From: an uncultured Clostridia bacterium
Lineage (GTDB): Bacteria; Bacillota; Clostridia; Christensenellales; Pumilibacteraceae
Direction of reading: 5' to 3'
DNA length: 64,000 nucleotides
NCBI GenBank assembly: GCA_947581755.1
Contig: CANPVN010000005.1
Coordinates: 22,285-86,284, forward strand
This document shows positions 9,066 to 16,939 of this stretch, piece by piece (positions within the stretch are counted from its first letter, which is position 1; every line of letters begins with the position of its first letter). A program made the translations under genes and the position numbers. The notes under the pieces were generated by a model. The model made no database searches, was not told where the DNA came from, and worked only from the letters and a program-made list of their open reading frames with translations.

Positions 9066-9482
9066 TTATTTTTCTCCTTTTTTTCTGATAATCCTTGCCA
9101 AAATGCCGTTTATGAATTTGTAACTTTTTTCGGTGGAGTAAATTTTGCTTAACTCCAACGCTTCGTTTACCGAGACTTCATCGGGAATATCCGAAAGATA
9201 TAAAATTTCATAACTTGCGATTAAAATGATTGCCAAATCAACTTTGTAAATACGATCCGCGGAAAAAGATTTGCTGTCTTCGGTAATCAATTGCAACAAA
9301 GAATCGTATTTTTCTTCGATGCCGTTATACACTTTTTTGATATATTCCGCTTCTTCATTCGAAGAGGACGCAGAAATAAGAGACAATGTAAAATCGCCTC
9401 TTTCATGGTTCACGCATGATTCGTAAACCGCTTTGAATAAGTTTTCTCTTGCTGTTCTTCTACTCATAATTTTTTTAAGCAA
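9066..9482 (-). CDS. nusB: Transcription antitermination protein NusB
   Basis: All-helical factor that binds boxA RNA with NusE (S10) in rRNA antitermination. The 138-residue frame has the family beginning SRRTARENLFKAVYE and the C-terminal block IPDEVSVNEALELSKIYS, then KFINGILARI. Two starts are possible: a TTG at 9480-9482 with AAAGGG four bases upstream, or the ATG at 9465-9467 (MSRRTARE), which matches other NusB proteins better but has no nearby ribosome binding site. The AAAGGG lies in the 3' arm of a hairpin (9486-9509), so the site may be structurally masked. Confidence 0.93.
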   Translation of the reverse strand: MLKKIMSRRTARENLFKAVYESCVNHERGDFTLSLISASSSNEEAEYIKKVYNGIEEKYDSLLQLITEDSKSFSADRIYKVDLAIILIASYEILYLSDIPDEVSVNEALELSKIYSTEKSYKFINGILARIIRKKGEK

Positions 9483-9485
9483 ATA

Positions 9486-9509
9486 ACCCTTTAAGTTTTC
9501 TTAAAGGGT
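9486..9509. other. Perfect 10-bp hairpin spanning the asp23 stop and nusB ribosome binding region
   Basis: ACCCTTTAAG (9486-9495) and CTTAAAGGGT (9500-9509) form a perfect stem with a four-base loop. On the minus strand the 5' arm holds the stop codon of asp23 and the 3' arm holds AAAGGG, the only plausible Shine-Dalgarno for nusB. No long U-run follows on the minus strand, so it is a weak terminator. Translation-dependent control, or RNA processing between asp23 and nusB, is possible. Confidence 0.5.
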
Positions 9510-9842
9510 ATTTGTTACAAGTTTGGCGTTAAAATCAACTGCCAAAATATTGATATTGATTTTTCCAAGCCTGTACACAGTCATTGTTTCCACACTGCGC
9601 TTTACATTTTCCTGAATTTTGTAAGATACTTCGGGACAACTTTCATTTTGAGCCACATTCAATGAAATATCCACATTCAAGACATTGCCATTACGCCGTA
9701 TGACAACACCGGAACCCGCAAGTCCCGCAACTCCGTTGATTTCCTGTACGGCGAGTTCTATGATAGATTGCGCAATGTTACTACCGTATTTTACTCCGCC
9801 GGCCGAACCGAAATTGTATGAAGTCAAAAATGACATTTCCAA
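9501..9842 (-). CDS. Asp23/Gls24 family envelope stress protein
   Basis: Short (113-residue) Asp23/Gls24 (YloU/AmaP-associated) family protein. The recognisable parts are AQSIIELAVQEINGVAGLAG near the start, here shortened to key elements (A-x3-I-x2-EI-x-GVxGLA), the middle strand block VLNVDISLNV, and the C-terminal YKIQENVKRSVETMTVYRLGKININI with the invariant Q-x-N-V-x-x-V-E-x-M. Family members are linked to envelope stress and cell-wall homeostasis. The gene opens the nusB-folD operon, with GGAGG before the ATG and promoter at 9863-9890. The asp23-nusB pairing is standard in Clostridia. Confidence 0.92.
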   Translation of the reverse strand: MEMSFLTSYNFGSAGGVKYGSNIAQSIIELAVQEINGVAGLAGSGVVIRRNGNVLNVDISLNVAQNESCPEVSYKIQENVKRSVETMTVYRLGKININILAVDFNAKLVTNTL

Positions 9843-9862
9843 CCTCCATCTTATGTACTTAT

Positions 9863-9890
9863 ATTATAGCATAATTTTACAAAAAATCAA
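9863..9890 (-). promoter_or_regulatory. Sigma-A-type promoter for the asp23-nusB-folD-xse-isp-dxs operon
   Basis: On the minus strand TTGATT (9885-9890), a 16-base spacer and TATAAT (9863-9868) lie in the 57-base gap between spoIIIAH and asp23. TGC directly precedes the -10, an extended -10 feature. This would uncouple the vegetative housekeeping operon from the upstream sporulation operon. Confidence 0.75.
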
Positions 9891-9899
9891 ACTCTTTTA

Positions 9900-10385
9900 T
9901 TATTCAATGGGAATTATAATAACATTATTTGCGGATTTATTTGTTTCGGTAACGACTACATTGAGAATTTGCGCCGCTTCGAGTTCAGTGATCTCGGGAG
10001 ATTTGACTATTACATTTATATTTTCCGTTGAAGCGGTCACAAATACATCGTCATATCCCAAAGCCTTTATAAGAGTTTCAAGAGCCTGCTCTACTTCGGT
10101 GGTCTTTGCGAGCATGAGTTTTGTATTTTCCGCTTCTTTTACGGCTTCTGCGCTTGAAGAAGTGTTCGCTATTAAGGCGTCAAGTTGAGCAATACTCTCT
10201 TTGCGAGCGGTATTTCTGTCTACACGCGCCGATTCGAAAAAACTTGCATAGTTGTTTGTACTATCCACATAATCGTTTTTATTATTCGAAGCGTTTTTGT
10301 TCAAAAAGATATTCAAACAACCTGCCGCTACCAATAAAACGAGCATTCCGCACAATATAAAAATCTTCTTTTTCTTACTTAACAT
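9900..10385 (-). CDS. spoIIIAH: Stage III sporulation protein AH
   Basis: Mother-cell component of the SpoIIIAH-SpoIIQ channel linking mother cell and forespore. The 161-residue protein has a single N-terminal membrane helix (about residues 8-27) and a soluble C-terminal YscJ/FliF-like domain, with the recognisable end DVFVTASTENINVIVKSPEITELEAAQIL split around E-x-x-x-V-x-V. Shorter than the Bacillus protein (218) because the linker is reduced; this shorter form is typical of Clostridia. Last gene of the operon, 21 bases after spoIIIAG. Confidence 0.92.
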   Translation of the reverse strand: MLSKKKKIFILCGMLVLLVAAGCLNIFLNKNASNNKNDYVDSTNNYASFFESARVDRNTARKESIAQLDALIANTSSSAEAVKEAENTKLMLAKTTEVEQALETLIKALGYDDVFVTASTENINVIVKSPEITELEAAQILNVVVTETNKSANNVIIIPIE

Positions 10386-10406
10386 TATTATCTATCCTCC
10401 AAAAAT

Positions 10407-10904
10407 TTATTTTTTCATTGCATAAACCAATACATTATCCGCCGGAATATTCAGCAGTTTTGAAACTGCCATTATGATACTGATTTTTACCGATACATTT
10501 TCTCCTCCTTGACATACAATGACGGCACTGATTGCTTTGGGATAATTCTGTTTAACGACTATAGGTCCCGTTGAGCCCGAACTTGTGGAGAGCTGCGGAT
10601 ATGAGCTTACGTTCTCGCCCGAACTCGTAACGTTTTGCGCCAAAACACTTTCGATACTCGATTCCCAACTGATAACAACTTTTGCATCTCCGGCTCCTTT
10701 TATAGATGTTATCAATTGCTCAATATCTCGTTGCATTTCAGTGCAATAGTCGTTCAGATTCTCTGTCGAGTCACTATCGTTTTTGCCTTTGTCCGAAGAA
10801 TAAAAATATATTCCGAGCATAATGGCAAGCGCGATAACGGCAATGATGATTTCGATATGTTTAATGCTTTTAAGCTTTTCTATAAGCTTGATGCCTTTAT
10901 TCAT
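10407..10904 (-). CDS. spoIIIAG: Stage III sporulation protein AG
   Basis: Forms the large ring in the mother-cell side of the sporulation feeding-tube complex. The 165-residue protein has one N-terminal membrane helix (about residues 18-33), then an extracytoplasmic ring-building domain. Family features are YCTEMQRDIEQLITSIKGAGDAKVVI, seen here as the key elements E-x-x-L-x-x-I-x-GAGxxxV, and the C-terminal PKAISAVIVCQGGENVSVK. It overlaps spoIIIAF by 8 bases. Confidence 0.93.
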   Translation of the reverse strand: MNKGIKLIEKLKSIKHIEIIIAVIALAIMLGIYFYSSDKGKNDSDSTENLNDYCTEMQRDIEQLITSIKGAGDAKVVISWESSIESVLAQNVTSSGENVSSYPQLSTSSGSTGPIVVKQNYPKAISAVIVCQGGENVSVKISIIMAVSKLLNIPADNVLVYAMKK

Positions 10905-11379
10905 AAATTCGAATCATCTCCTCTTCGACTTGCAAAAATTCCGTCACCTTTTTTTTCAAATACTCATACTTATTTATATGCAGCATTTCGTTTTCGATGA
11001 CAAGTTTTTTTATAAAAATTTCTACTCTTTCGATTTCGGTATATTCCCCTTTTTTTAATGTTATTTTTACCTCTATTCCTTCGATGCCGTCTTTCTTAAG
11101 AGCCTCTTCCGTACCTTTTTCCAACTTATCGGCAATATAATCCGTGCTTGCCGATATATATGTATTGTCCGGAGGAATTTCGGAATTCATCAATGTTCCT
11201 ATATCACTGCAACCTTTGTTGATTATAGTCGGTAAAGGCAAAACTATAATCAAAACGGCTGCCGCCGCAAATATAGAACGACAGAAATTTTTCAATTTGC
11301 CTCCGAGAAGCAGATCTGCCGCAATACCGAGAATAATTACTCCCAAAAGCGAAAGTATCCATGTAGATAAAACATTCAT
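10897..11379 (-). CDS. spoIIIAF: Stage III sporulation protein AF
   Basis: Membrane component of the SpoIIIA complex. The 160-residue protein has two N-terminal hydrophobic helices (about 5-25 and 33-55, the second holding LIIVLPLPTI) followed by a soluble domain with EIPPDNTYISASTDYI and a basic, glutamate-rich C-terminus. The order and size match SpoIIIAF. Its ATG overlaps the spoIIIAE stop as ATGA, and its end overlaps spoIIIAG by 8 bases. Confidence 0.88.
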   Translation of the reverse strand: MNVLSTWILSLLGVIILGIAADLLLGGKLKNFCRSIFAAAAVLIIVLPLPTIINKGCSDIGTLMNSEIPPDNTYISASTDYIADKLEKGTEEALKKDGIEGIEVKITLKKGEYTEIERVEIFIKKLVIENEMLHINKYEYLKKKVTEFLQVEEEMIRIYE

Positions 11380-12524
11380 ATAATCAGATTTCCCGTCAAA
11401 ACGACCAATATAATGAAAATGAAATATAAAAACGTTACACCGAAAAGGCAGGCAACAATTGTCTTTATGCTTTTTCCTATCTGACTTAACAAAGTACTGA
11501 CTTGCTCACATCCCAAGGGTTCCGCAACAGCAGCAAGAAAATTCAACGACAATCCGAAAATTATAATTTGCAATATAACGGGAATTACAGAGATGAGCAA
11601 TAAAACTATGGCGCACATACCTACCGCATTTTTTATCAAAACGCTGCCGGAAATTATGACTCCCAATCCATCGGAAAGATAACCTCCTATTATCGGCACA
11701 TAATTGCCCAATGCAAATTTTGTCATGCGCACGCTTACGTTGTCGTAAACGGACGCCGTTATTCCCTGTACTCCCATATAAGCCAGAAAGATAAAGAACG
11801 AGACAGACATTAACCATTTTACGGCATTGATAAAAAAGTCGGATAACTTCTTTAATTTTATCGAAGAGGAAATACCGCTTATGAATCCGAAAACCAAAGA
11901 TGCTATTATCAAGGGAAAAATTATATTCACCATCAGACGGGTTATACCCGTACCGAAAATCGCAATCATAGGTTGATATACGCCTGCCGTTGTTGTGGCT
12001 CCGCTTCCCGCCATAAGCGTTATTATTACGGGGAAAAATATATTTATTTGTTTTTCTATATCGTTTACCATATCTTTGGCTTTCAAAACCAAAGATGATA
12101 CTTGTACGGATAATATAACGATAATCAATGCGCTGAAAATAAAACCAACCATATCTCCTACCGACTCGGAGGCAAATCTGCCCTTTATGGAATTTATCAC
12201 GGCGCAAGCGATACAAATTGCCAATACGGTACTGAGAAATGGTAATATCTTTTTTGCCGATAAGCCTATCAGTTCGCAAATATAGACGAAAAAATTACCG
12301 GCGTCCAAAGCAATATCGCCGTTTATTATTTCCTTTATTCTTTCGGTCACCGAACCAGAATCGAAAATCAGTTTTTCATCCCGATCCAATTGCGAGAGAT
12401 AGTTGTCCATTTCAGAGGTATCAAGATTTTCCAAAAGTCCATTTATATCTTTGTCCTTTTCCATACCGTCGGATGCCCCGGCGCAAAGAGGAAAGACAAA
12501 TAATAAAATGCCGAAAATAATCAA
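11376..12524 (-). CDS. spoIIIAE: Stage III sporulation protein AE
   Basis: Largest membrane subunit of the SpoIIIA complex. The 382-residue protein has a signal-like N-terminus (FGILLFVFPLCAGASDG), a short extracytoplasmic segment with DTSEMDNYLSQL, then about seven to eight membrane helices containing family patterns such as GVYQPMIAIFG and KFALGNYVPIIGGYLSD. The only in-frame start after spoIIIAD is a TTG at 12522-12524 with no ribosome binding site, so translation probably depends on termination at spoIIIAD 14 bases away. The C-terminus overlaps spoIIIAF by ATGA. Confidence 0.95.
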   Translation of the reverse strand: MIIFGILLFVFPLCAGASDGMEKDKDINGLLENLDTSEMDNYLSQLDRDEKLIFDSGSVTERIKEIINGDIALDAGNFFVYICELIGLSAKKILPFLSTVLAICIACAVINSIKGRFASESVGDMVGFIFSALIIVILSVQVSSLVLKAKDMVNDIEKQINIFFPVIITLMAGSGATTTAGVYQPMIAIFGTGITRLMVNIIFPLIIASLVFGFISGISSSIKLKKLSDFFINAVKWLMSVSFFIFLAYMGVQGITASVYDNVSVRMTKFALGNYVPIIGGYLSDGLGVIISGSVLIKNAVGMCAIVLLLISVIPVILQIIIFGLSLNFLAAVAEPLGCEQVSTLLSQIGKSIKTIVACLFGVTFLYFIFIILVVLTGNLII

Positions 12525-12538
12525 TATAATAATGATTT

Positions 12539-12928
12539 TTACTGCAAAAGATTTGTAATAACATCTATAAGCATTTTGAATACAGGGATTGAAACTCCGA
12601 GAATAATAAATTTTCCCGCCAAAATGACTTTGTCCGCCAAAGATTTGCTTCCTGCGTCCTCTATTATTCCGGCTGAAAAATCCGTTAAATAGCTTATTCC
12701 CAATATTTTTAAAAGTATAAATGACAGACCACCTCCTATAGACGACGATTGTAAAAAATCATCAACGGTATGGAATATATCGGTAGCGACGTCTATTATC
12801 ATAAAAAGCAGTAAAACACTGCCGACTATAGTGGCAAGTATAGCAAATGTCGGATTATCCTGTTTCAGTATCAAGACGCATAACGCCGTTATGATCCCCG
12901 TCAAACAAATTTGCGCTATCTGAGTCAT
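12539..12928 (-). CDS. spoIIIAD: Stage III sporulation protein AD
   Basis: Small integral membrane protein of the SpoIIIA complex (129 residues, about four hydrophobic helices). It has the family pattern of ILKQDNPTFAILATI near the start and a central IGGGLSFILLKILGISYLTDF, then DAGSKSLADKVILAGKFIIL, all matching SpoIIIAD. It overlaps the spoIIIAC stop by one base (TAATG), the usual arrangement of these two genes. Confidence 0.95.
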   Translation of the reverse strand: MTQIAQICLTGIITALCVLILKQDNPTFAILATIVGSVLLLFMIIDVATDIFHTVDDFLQSSSIGGGLSFILLKILGISYLTDFSAGIIEDAGSKSLADKVILAGKFIILGVSIPVFKMLIDVITNLLQ

Positions 12929-13125
12929 TAAAATAATCCGAAAAGAGTCTTAAGAGAATTGAACAATTGCGCAATCATATCTACTATGAGTAGAAGCACA
13001 ATAACCAATCCCGCCAAGGTTGTGAGTGTTGCTATCTCTTCTTTCTCCGCCTTTTTGAGAATTTGATTTACTATTGCCGTTATAAGACCAACGGCGGCTA
13101 TTTTAAAAATAATATCGATATTCAT
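12928..13125 (-). CDS. spoIIIAC: Stage III sporulation protein AC
   Basis: Very small membrane protein (65 residues, two helices) of the SpoIIIA complex, similar to the N-terminal half of SpoIIIAD. The start is the ATG at 13123-13125 (MNIDIIFKIAAVG), with GAGGTG five bases upstream. A TTG 12 bases earlier would add four residues but has no site. The phrase LKKAEKEEIATLTTLAGLVIVL shows the family core in its centre (K-AE-x-EE-x-A-x-LT-x-AG). Confidence 0.95.
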   Translation of the reverse strand: MNIDIIFKIAAVGLITAIVNQILKKAEKEEIATLTTLAGLVIVLLLIVDMIAQLFNSLKTLFGLF

Positions 13126-13133
13126 ATTGCACC

Positions 13134-13610
13134 TCAAATAAACAGAATACCCAATATCAATCCGAACAGAAAACCCAATTTGACATAATTCTTTCCGTGA
13201 GCATTCAAAAGTTTTTCGCTCTTTTGCAAATATGCCGAAAATTTGGATTTATAATTTTTCAGTTCCGCAACTTGAGTCTCGGCATCGGTATTTCCCAACG
13301 ATTGAAAAAATTCTTTTATTGCGATTTCCTCTTCCGTATTTTTCTTTGAAATTTTCAACTCGTCCCCTTGAAGATATTTCGAGTATTCCCTAAGAGTTTG
13401 TCCGAATGAAGATTTTGATTTTGCAAGATATTGTTCTGTCAAAACACCTATAGGCTGCTGCCTGAAACCTATATCCGATATAAGATAATCGCAATATCCG
13501 ATCAGTTCATCAAAATATAAAACTTTGTCCTTTAATCGTCGAAAAAAATAGAAACCTATCATTGCTCCCGAAAATCCGAATATAAACATTATGAATAGTT
13601 TGCTTATCAT
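13134..13610 (-). CDS. spoIIIAB: Stage III sporulation protein AB
   Basis: Membrane-anchored SpoIIIA component distantly related to secretion-system F proteins. The chosen start is the ATG at 13608-13610, overlapping the spoIIIAA stop (ATGA) with GAGG eight bases upstream. This gives 158 residues: an N-terminal helix (about 2-22), a soluble helical region with RFL-like repeats (YFRRLKDKVLYFDELI in the same position as the family R-x-x-x-L), and a C-terminal hydrophobic helix (KLGFLFGLILGILFI). A longer frame reaching 13682 lies inside spoIIIAA and is not supported. Confidence 0.92.
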   Translation of the reverse strand: MISKLFIMFIFGFSGAMIGFYFFRRLKDKVLYFDELIGYCDYLISDIGFRQQPIGVLTEQYLAKSKSSFGQTLREYSKYLQGDELKISKKNTEEEIAIKEFFQSLGNTDAETQVAELKNYKSKFSAYLQKSEKLLNAHGKNYVKLGFLFGLILGILFI

Positions 13611-14539
13611 TTTTTCGCCTCGTAATATATTCTCCCCTCTGCGTCGCAAACTTGCTCTATGGTTCCCTTCCCGCAGCGACATGACAATATAACAAAACGC
13701 TTAAAGGCAAAATCCATATATTCTCGAAATCGGAGTTTTTGTCTCAATTCCTCGACATCCTTTGCGTGAGCCGATGCTATAACGGCGACGCCGCTACCGG
13801 CGGCTTCGATACATGCCGACAAATCATCAGAGGTCGCTATCTCATCTGTAATAAGGACATCGGGAGTCAATGTTCTGACTGCACATTCAAAGGCATATTT
13901 CTTTTTACAAGCGCTTATTATATCGGTATTAAATCCGACATCGAGTTGCGCTATTCCGAAATTTACGGCTGCAATTTCACACCTTTCATCGGCTATTGCG
14001 ACATTGTAAACCTTTTTGCAAGTTGAAAAATTGCGGGATATATCTCTCAACATCGTGGTTTTTCCTGCCCCGGGTGGAGAAATTATCAAAGCGCCGAGCG
14101 GAGTATTTTGCTCATCAAACAAAAATCTGAAAATTTTATCCGAACAACCCGCAATATGATGCGGCAGTCGGATATTAACCGAGGTCACGTTTTTTATTGT
14201 TTTGACTTCGTTTCCTTCGTATACCGTCTCACCGGCAACGCCTATCCTTATTCCGCCCTCAAGGGAAACATATCCGTCTTTTAATCTGTTATTGTGCGCA
14301 TATAAAGAAAATTCACAGGCGCGCGCCAAAACAATTTGAGGTATCTCCTGCCCGATTATGAATGCTCCATCGGGTGTGTCGGAAATAACTCCCGATGTTC
14401 CTATGTACTTATAATCGCCCCCGTAATTTATCAGCAAAGGCGCTCTGCTTCTAAGGCGTATTTCATACAATTTTTCAAGATTCAACTTCGAAAACATCGC
14501 TATTATATATTTGGGCAAAATCTTTTCCAATACAGTCAT
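13607..14539 (-). CDS. spoIIIAA: Stage III sporulation protein AA, ATPase
   Basis: Cytoplasmic ATPase thought to power or assemble the SpoIIIA channel. The 310-residue protein has Walker A PPGAGKTTM (residues 155-163), then LTPDVLITDEIATSDD providing Walker B, and the conserved ASAHA segment. Upstream are family blocks EIRLRSRAPLLI and RVGVAGE-like IRIGVAGETV. First gene of the operon. No clear Shine-Dalgarno is visible upstream of the ATG. A sigma-E promoter is expected from family knowledge, but I could not identify one confidently in 14540-14585. Confidence 0.96.
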   Translation of the reverse strand: MTVLEKILPKYIIAMFSKLNLEKLYEIRLRSRAPLLINYGGDYKYIGTSGVISDTPDGAFIIGQEIPQIVLARACEFSLYAHNNRLKDGYVSLEGGIRIGVAGETVYEGNEVKTIKNVTSVNIRLPHHIAGCSDKIFRFLFDEQNTPLGALIISPPGAGKTTMLRDISRNFSTCKKVYNVAIADERCEIAAVNFGIAQLDVGFNTDIISACKKKYAFECAVRTLTPDVLITDEIATSDDLSACIEAAGSGVAVIASAHAKDVEELRQKLRFREYMDFAFKRFVILSCRCGKGTIEQVCDAEGRIYYEAKK

Positions 14540-14587
14540 AGTATATAATATTTTCGAACTTGTCCCAATATGAAAAATTTTTTTGAA

Positions 14588-14631
14588 ACAAAAAAAGAAA
14601 TCCCTTATGGCTCATAGTGTCAAGAGGGATC
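14588..14631 (-). terminator. Rho-independent terminator after mtnN
   Basis: On the minus strand ATCCCT (14625-14630) pairs with AGGGAT (14600-14605), with partial pairing inside, and is followed by TTCTTTTTTT. It lies between mtnN and spoIIIAA and would separate the two transcripts. Confidence 0.65.
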
Positions 14632-14655
14632 TCAAATAAATCCGAAAAAACTTTT

Positions 14656-15336
14656 TTAAAGTTCTTTAAGCAGTTCCAAAATTAAACGACTGTTTTTCTG
14701 TGCTGCTTGTCTTTTAAAGGTCATATAATCTAAAATTCCGTTATCATTGGCGGAATCGCTCAACGTCCTTATGGAAAGAAAGGGAATTTCGGATTTATAA
14801 CATACTTGCGCAATTGCGGCAGATTCCATATCGCACGCTTTGGCTTTGAATTCTCTTTTTATTCTCTCCTTTGAAAGTTTATCCGATACAAAACAATCTC
14901 CCGTAGCGATAACTCCTATGGAATAAGGAATATCCGAAAGGTCGGCTATTTTCTCCGCCTTTTTGCAAAGTTCATCCGAACAGGGAATTTCCGTAAAATC
15001 ATATTCATCAAGTTGCCCCGGTCTTTTGCCTTCGAAAGGAATCGAAAAATCATGATATACGGTAGCAGATGCGATTACCGTAGTGGATTTCTCGGCTTCG
15101 ATTCCCCCCGCTGTACCTGTTGAAAAAATCATTTTCGGTTTGAAAACGGAAATAAGGACAGTTGTTGCCATTGCGGCATTTACCTTACCTACACCGCAAA
15201 GAGAGATAACAACTTCTTGTTTCCCGATTTTACCTTTGGTAAATTCCATTCCCAACAAAGTTTCTTTCTTGCTTTTTTTCATTGCTTGTTCAAAGAGTTC
15301 GATTTCCTCTTTTAATGCGCCGATTATACCTATCAT
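14656..15336 (-). CDS. mtnN: 5'-methylthioadenosine/S-adenosylhomocysteine nucleosidase
   Basis: Cleaves MTA and SAH (and 5'-deoxyadenosine) to adenine and a thioribose product, as part of SAM-product recycling. The chosen start is the ATG at 15334-15336 (MIGIIGALKEEIELFEQ), which matches the family and has GGAGA about ten bases upstream; an upstream extension of 21 residues looks non-native. The 226-residue protein keeps ALKEEIE, the STGTAGGIE loop, CDMESAAIAQVC (substrate Glu) and the catalytic Asp in RTLSDSAND. It follows gpr by 59 bases. Confidence 0.95.
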   Translation of the reverse strand: MIGIIGALKEEIELFEQAMKKSKKETLLGMEFTKGKIGKQEVVISLCGVGKVNAAMATTVLISVFKPKMIFSTGTAGGIEAEKSTTVIASATVYHDFSIPFEGKRPGQLDEYDFTEIPCSDELCKKAEKIADLSDIPYSIGVIATGDCFVSDKLSKERIKREFKAKACDMESAAIAQVCYKSEIPFLSIRTLSDSANDNGILDYMTFKRQAAQKNSRLILELLKEL

Positions 15337-15395
15337 GAGTAAAAAATCTCCGTAAATAATATTTTTGATAAGTATATCAATTTTGAGGATATAAG

Positions 15396-16175
15396 TCAAA
15401 TATTAAAGCTCATATTCAAAGCGTCTGCTATAACCGTTGCGCAATCTTCCACAAGCACATCTATATCTTTGGGCGTTACTATCATATTCATAAGATCTTC
15501 GTCCGCTTCATCGATTAATTCCGAATTGCCGACGGCTTCAGAAATGATGGTTGAAGAATAAATAACCATGGGAACCCCCAGACTTATTACGGGAACCCCC
15601 AAAGACTCGACATTCAAACGTTGTTTGTGATTACTGACTCCGCTGCCCGGGGTTATTCCGCTGGAACAGATCTGAAATGCGGAAGAAAGCCTTTTATAAC
15701 TCGCAGATGCCAAACTGTCTATGGCGATAATGAGTTCGGGATTGACCTTTTTAGTTACGCCTTGGATCATATCAAAACTTTCTATTCCCGTAACGCCGAG
15801 GACATTGGGACAAAAACCGCTTATTTCTTTATGTTTTCCAAAGAGAAAACTGCGAGTAATATTGATACGCTTTAATGCTTTACTTCCCAAGGCGTCCGCG
15901 GTAAGATAAGGATTCCCGAGTCCCACAACCATAATTTTATTCACATCGACTGTGTATTCATCTATTGCCTCAGAGAGCGCTTGGGATAATCTGTGATATT
16001 GAGAAGAATTTCCTCTTCTTACAATTTCGCTTTCCAAAGTAATATATTTACCTATCGGCTTGCCTATTTTTTCAGCCAAATCTTTGTCCACTGTAATATC
16101 CGTTCGTTTGATAAGGTTGTTTAAATTCTTTGTTTCATACTTATCGGTAAGTTCCATAGCCATATCGGAATACAT
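15396..16175 (-). CDS. gpr: Germination protease GPR (spore SASP endopeptidase)
   Basis: Aspartic-type protease (family A25) that degrades small acid-soluble spore proteins during germination. The sequence begins SDMAMEL, equivalent to the TDLAIEA processing region of Bacillus GPR, so the propeptide is very short. Key segments are GKYITLES, VVGLGNPYLTADALG (D94), CPNVLGVTGIES, AIDSLASAS (D153) and SGITPGSGV. D94 and D153 correspond to the two aspartates needed for activity. At 259 residues it is clearly shorter than the 320-370 typical of the family, mostly through compact loops. AAGGCGG lies six bases before the ATG. It is divergent from rpsT, an arrangement conserved in Bacillota. Confidence 0.95.
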   Translation of the reverse strand: MYSDMAMELTDKYETKNLNNLIKRTDITVDKDLAEKIGKPIGKYITLESEIVRRGNSSQYHRLSQALSEAIDEYTVDVNKIMVVGLGNPYLTADALGSKALKRINITRSFLFGKHKEISGFCPNVLGVTGIESFDMIQGVTKKVNPELIIAIDSLASASYKRLSSAFQICSSGITPGSGVSNHKQRLNVESLGVPVISLGVPMVIYSSTIISEAVGNSELIDEADEDLMNMIVTPKDIDVLVEDCATVIADALNMSFNI

Positions 16176-16234
16176 AAAAAGCCGCCTTGAAATATAATTT
16201 TAGTTAGTTTATGCAAAAAACTGCTTTACAACAC

Positions 16235-16263
16235 TTGATTTTATCTTTATTTTATGGTAGAAT
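16235..16263 (+). promoter_or_regulatory. Sigma-A promoter of rpsT
   Basis: TTGATT (16235-16240), a 17-base spacer and TAGAAT (16258-16263) precede the rpsT GTG by about 38 bases, with AAGGAG in between. Confidence 0.8.
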
Positions 16264-16301
16264 ATACAAGTTAAAATCGAAATGATTCAAGGAGAAAAAT
16301 C

Positions 16302-16790
16302 GTGCCCAACATTAAGTCTGCTAAAAAGCGCGTATTGGTAAATCAGAAAAAAAACCAAGAAAATCGTGTACTTCGTTCACAAATGAACACTGCTATCAAA
16401 AAGTTCAACTTCGCTATTGACACCAATAATATTGCCGAGGCTGAAACTTTGCTTCCCGAAACCATGTCTATAATTGATTCCATGGTTTCCAAAGGTATTA
16501 TCCATAAAAATAATGCCGACAATAAAAAGGCTGCTCTTTCCAAGAGACTTTCCGACGTAAAGAGCGGAAAAGTTGTTATCAATATAAAGAAAGATAACAA
16601 AACTATCGCAGCCGAAAAGGCAAAAGCCGCTCAAGAAGCAAGAGACGCTATCAAAGCGGAAAATAAGCGCAAAAAGGAAGAAGCAAAACTCGCAAAAGAA
16701 AAAGCCGAAGCCGAAAAACTCGAAGCCGAGAAAGCGGCAAAAAAAGCGTCAAGAAAAAGGACGACAAAAAAAGAAAAAGAGGAAAAATAA
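16302..16790 (+). CDS. rpsT: Small ribosomal subunit protein bS20 with long charged tail
   Basis: S20 binds 16S rRNA in the 30S body. The start is GTG at 16302 with AAGGAG seven bases upstream; the protein begins PNIKSAKKRVLVNQ, the S20 signature, and ends its core with NNADNKKAALSKRL. S20 is normally about 85-90 residues; this one has 162. Residues from about 90 onward form a Lys/Ala/Glu-rich extension (many AEKAKA and KKEEAK units, ending TTKKEKEEK) that is probably a helical or disordered, strongly charged tail. The frame is unbroken to a terminator at 16824, so the tail is real coding sequence. Trigger factor nearby has a comparable tail. Confidence 0.95.
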   Translation: MPNIKSAKKRVLVNQKKNQENRVLRSQMNTAIKKFNFAIDTNNIAEAETLLPETMSIIDSMVSKGIIHKNNADNKKAALSKRLSDVKSGKVVINIKKDNKTIAAEKAKAAQEARDAIKAENKRKKEEAKLAKEKAEAEKLEAEKAAKKASRKRTTKKEKEEK

Positions 16791-16823
16791 CATTTCCCCA
16801 TTAATACTTTAGTTTGTTTATTT

Positions 16824-16858
16824 AAAAGGGCACAGTGCCGCTATGCCCTTTTTTGTTT
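16824..16858 (+). terminator. Rho-independent terminator after rpsT
   Basis: AAAAGGGCA (16825-16833) pairs with TGCCCTTTT (16844-16852), a 9-bp stem followed by TTTTG on the plus strand, 34 bases after the rpsT stop. Confidence 0.88.
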
Positions 16859-16889
16859 TATAAATTTACCGAAAAAAAAATTATAATTG

Positions 16890-16936
16890 TTATTATAAAA
16901 ATCCCGCTATATCGTTTTCCGATAAGCGGGATTTTT
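16890..16936 (-). terminator. Rho-independent terminator after clpX
   Basis: AAAAATCCCGCT (16897-16908) pairs perfectly with AGCGGGATTTTT (16925-16936), 12 bp. It lies directly after the clpX stop, and the minus strand continues with a T-rich run. The A/T ends make it potentially bidirectional, backing up the rpsT terminator. Confidence 0.88.
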
Positions 16937-16939
16937 GCG

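Noticed and set aside
11506..12279. A long open frame (257 codons) inside spoIIIAE in another frame of the same strand
   Set aside because: Fully inside spoIIIAE; rich in Arg, Tyr and Cys as expected of a shifted reading of membrane-protein codons; no domain.
14540..14585. Sigma-E promoter before spoIIIAA
   Set aside because: CATATT occurs, but no -10 with correct spacing could be supported; sigma-E control is expected, not shown.
16176..16234. Sigma-G promoter before gpr
   Set aside because: GCATAAACTA resembles a -10, but the spacing to a -35 does not fit.
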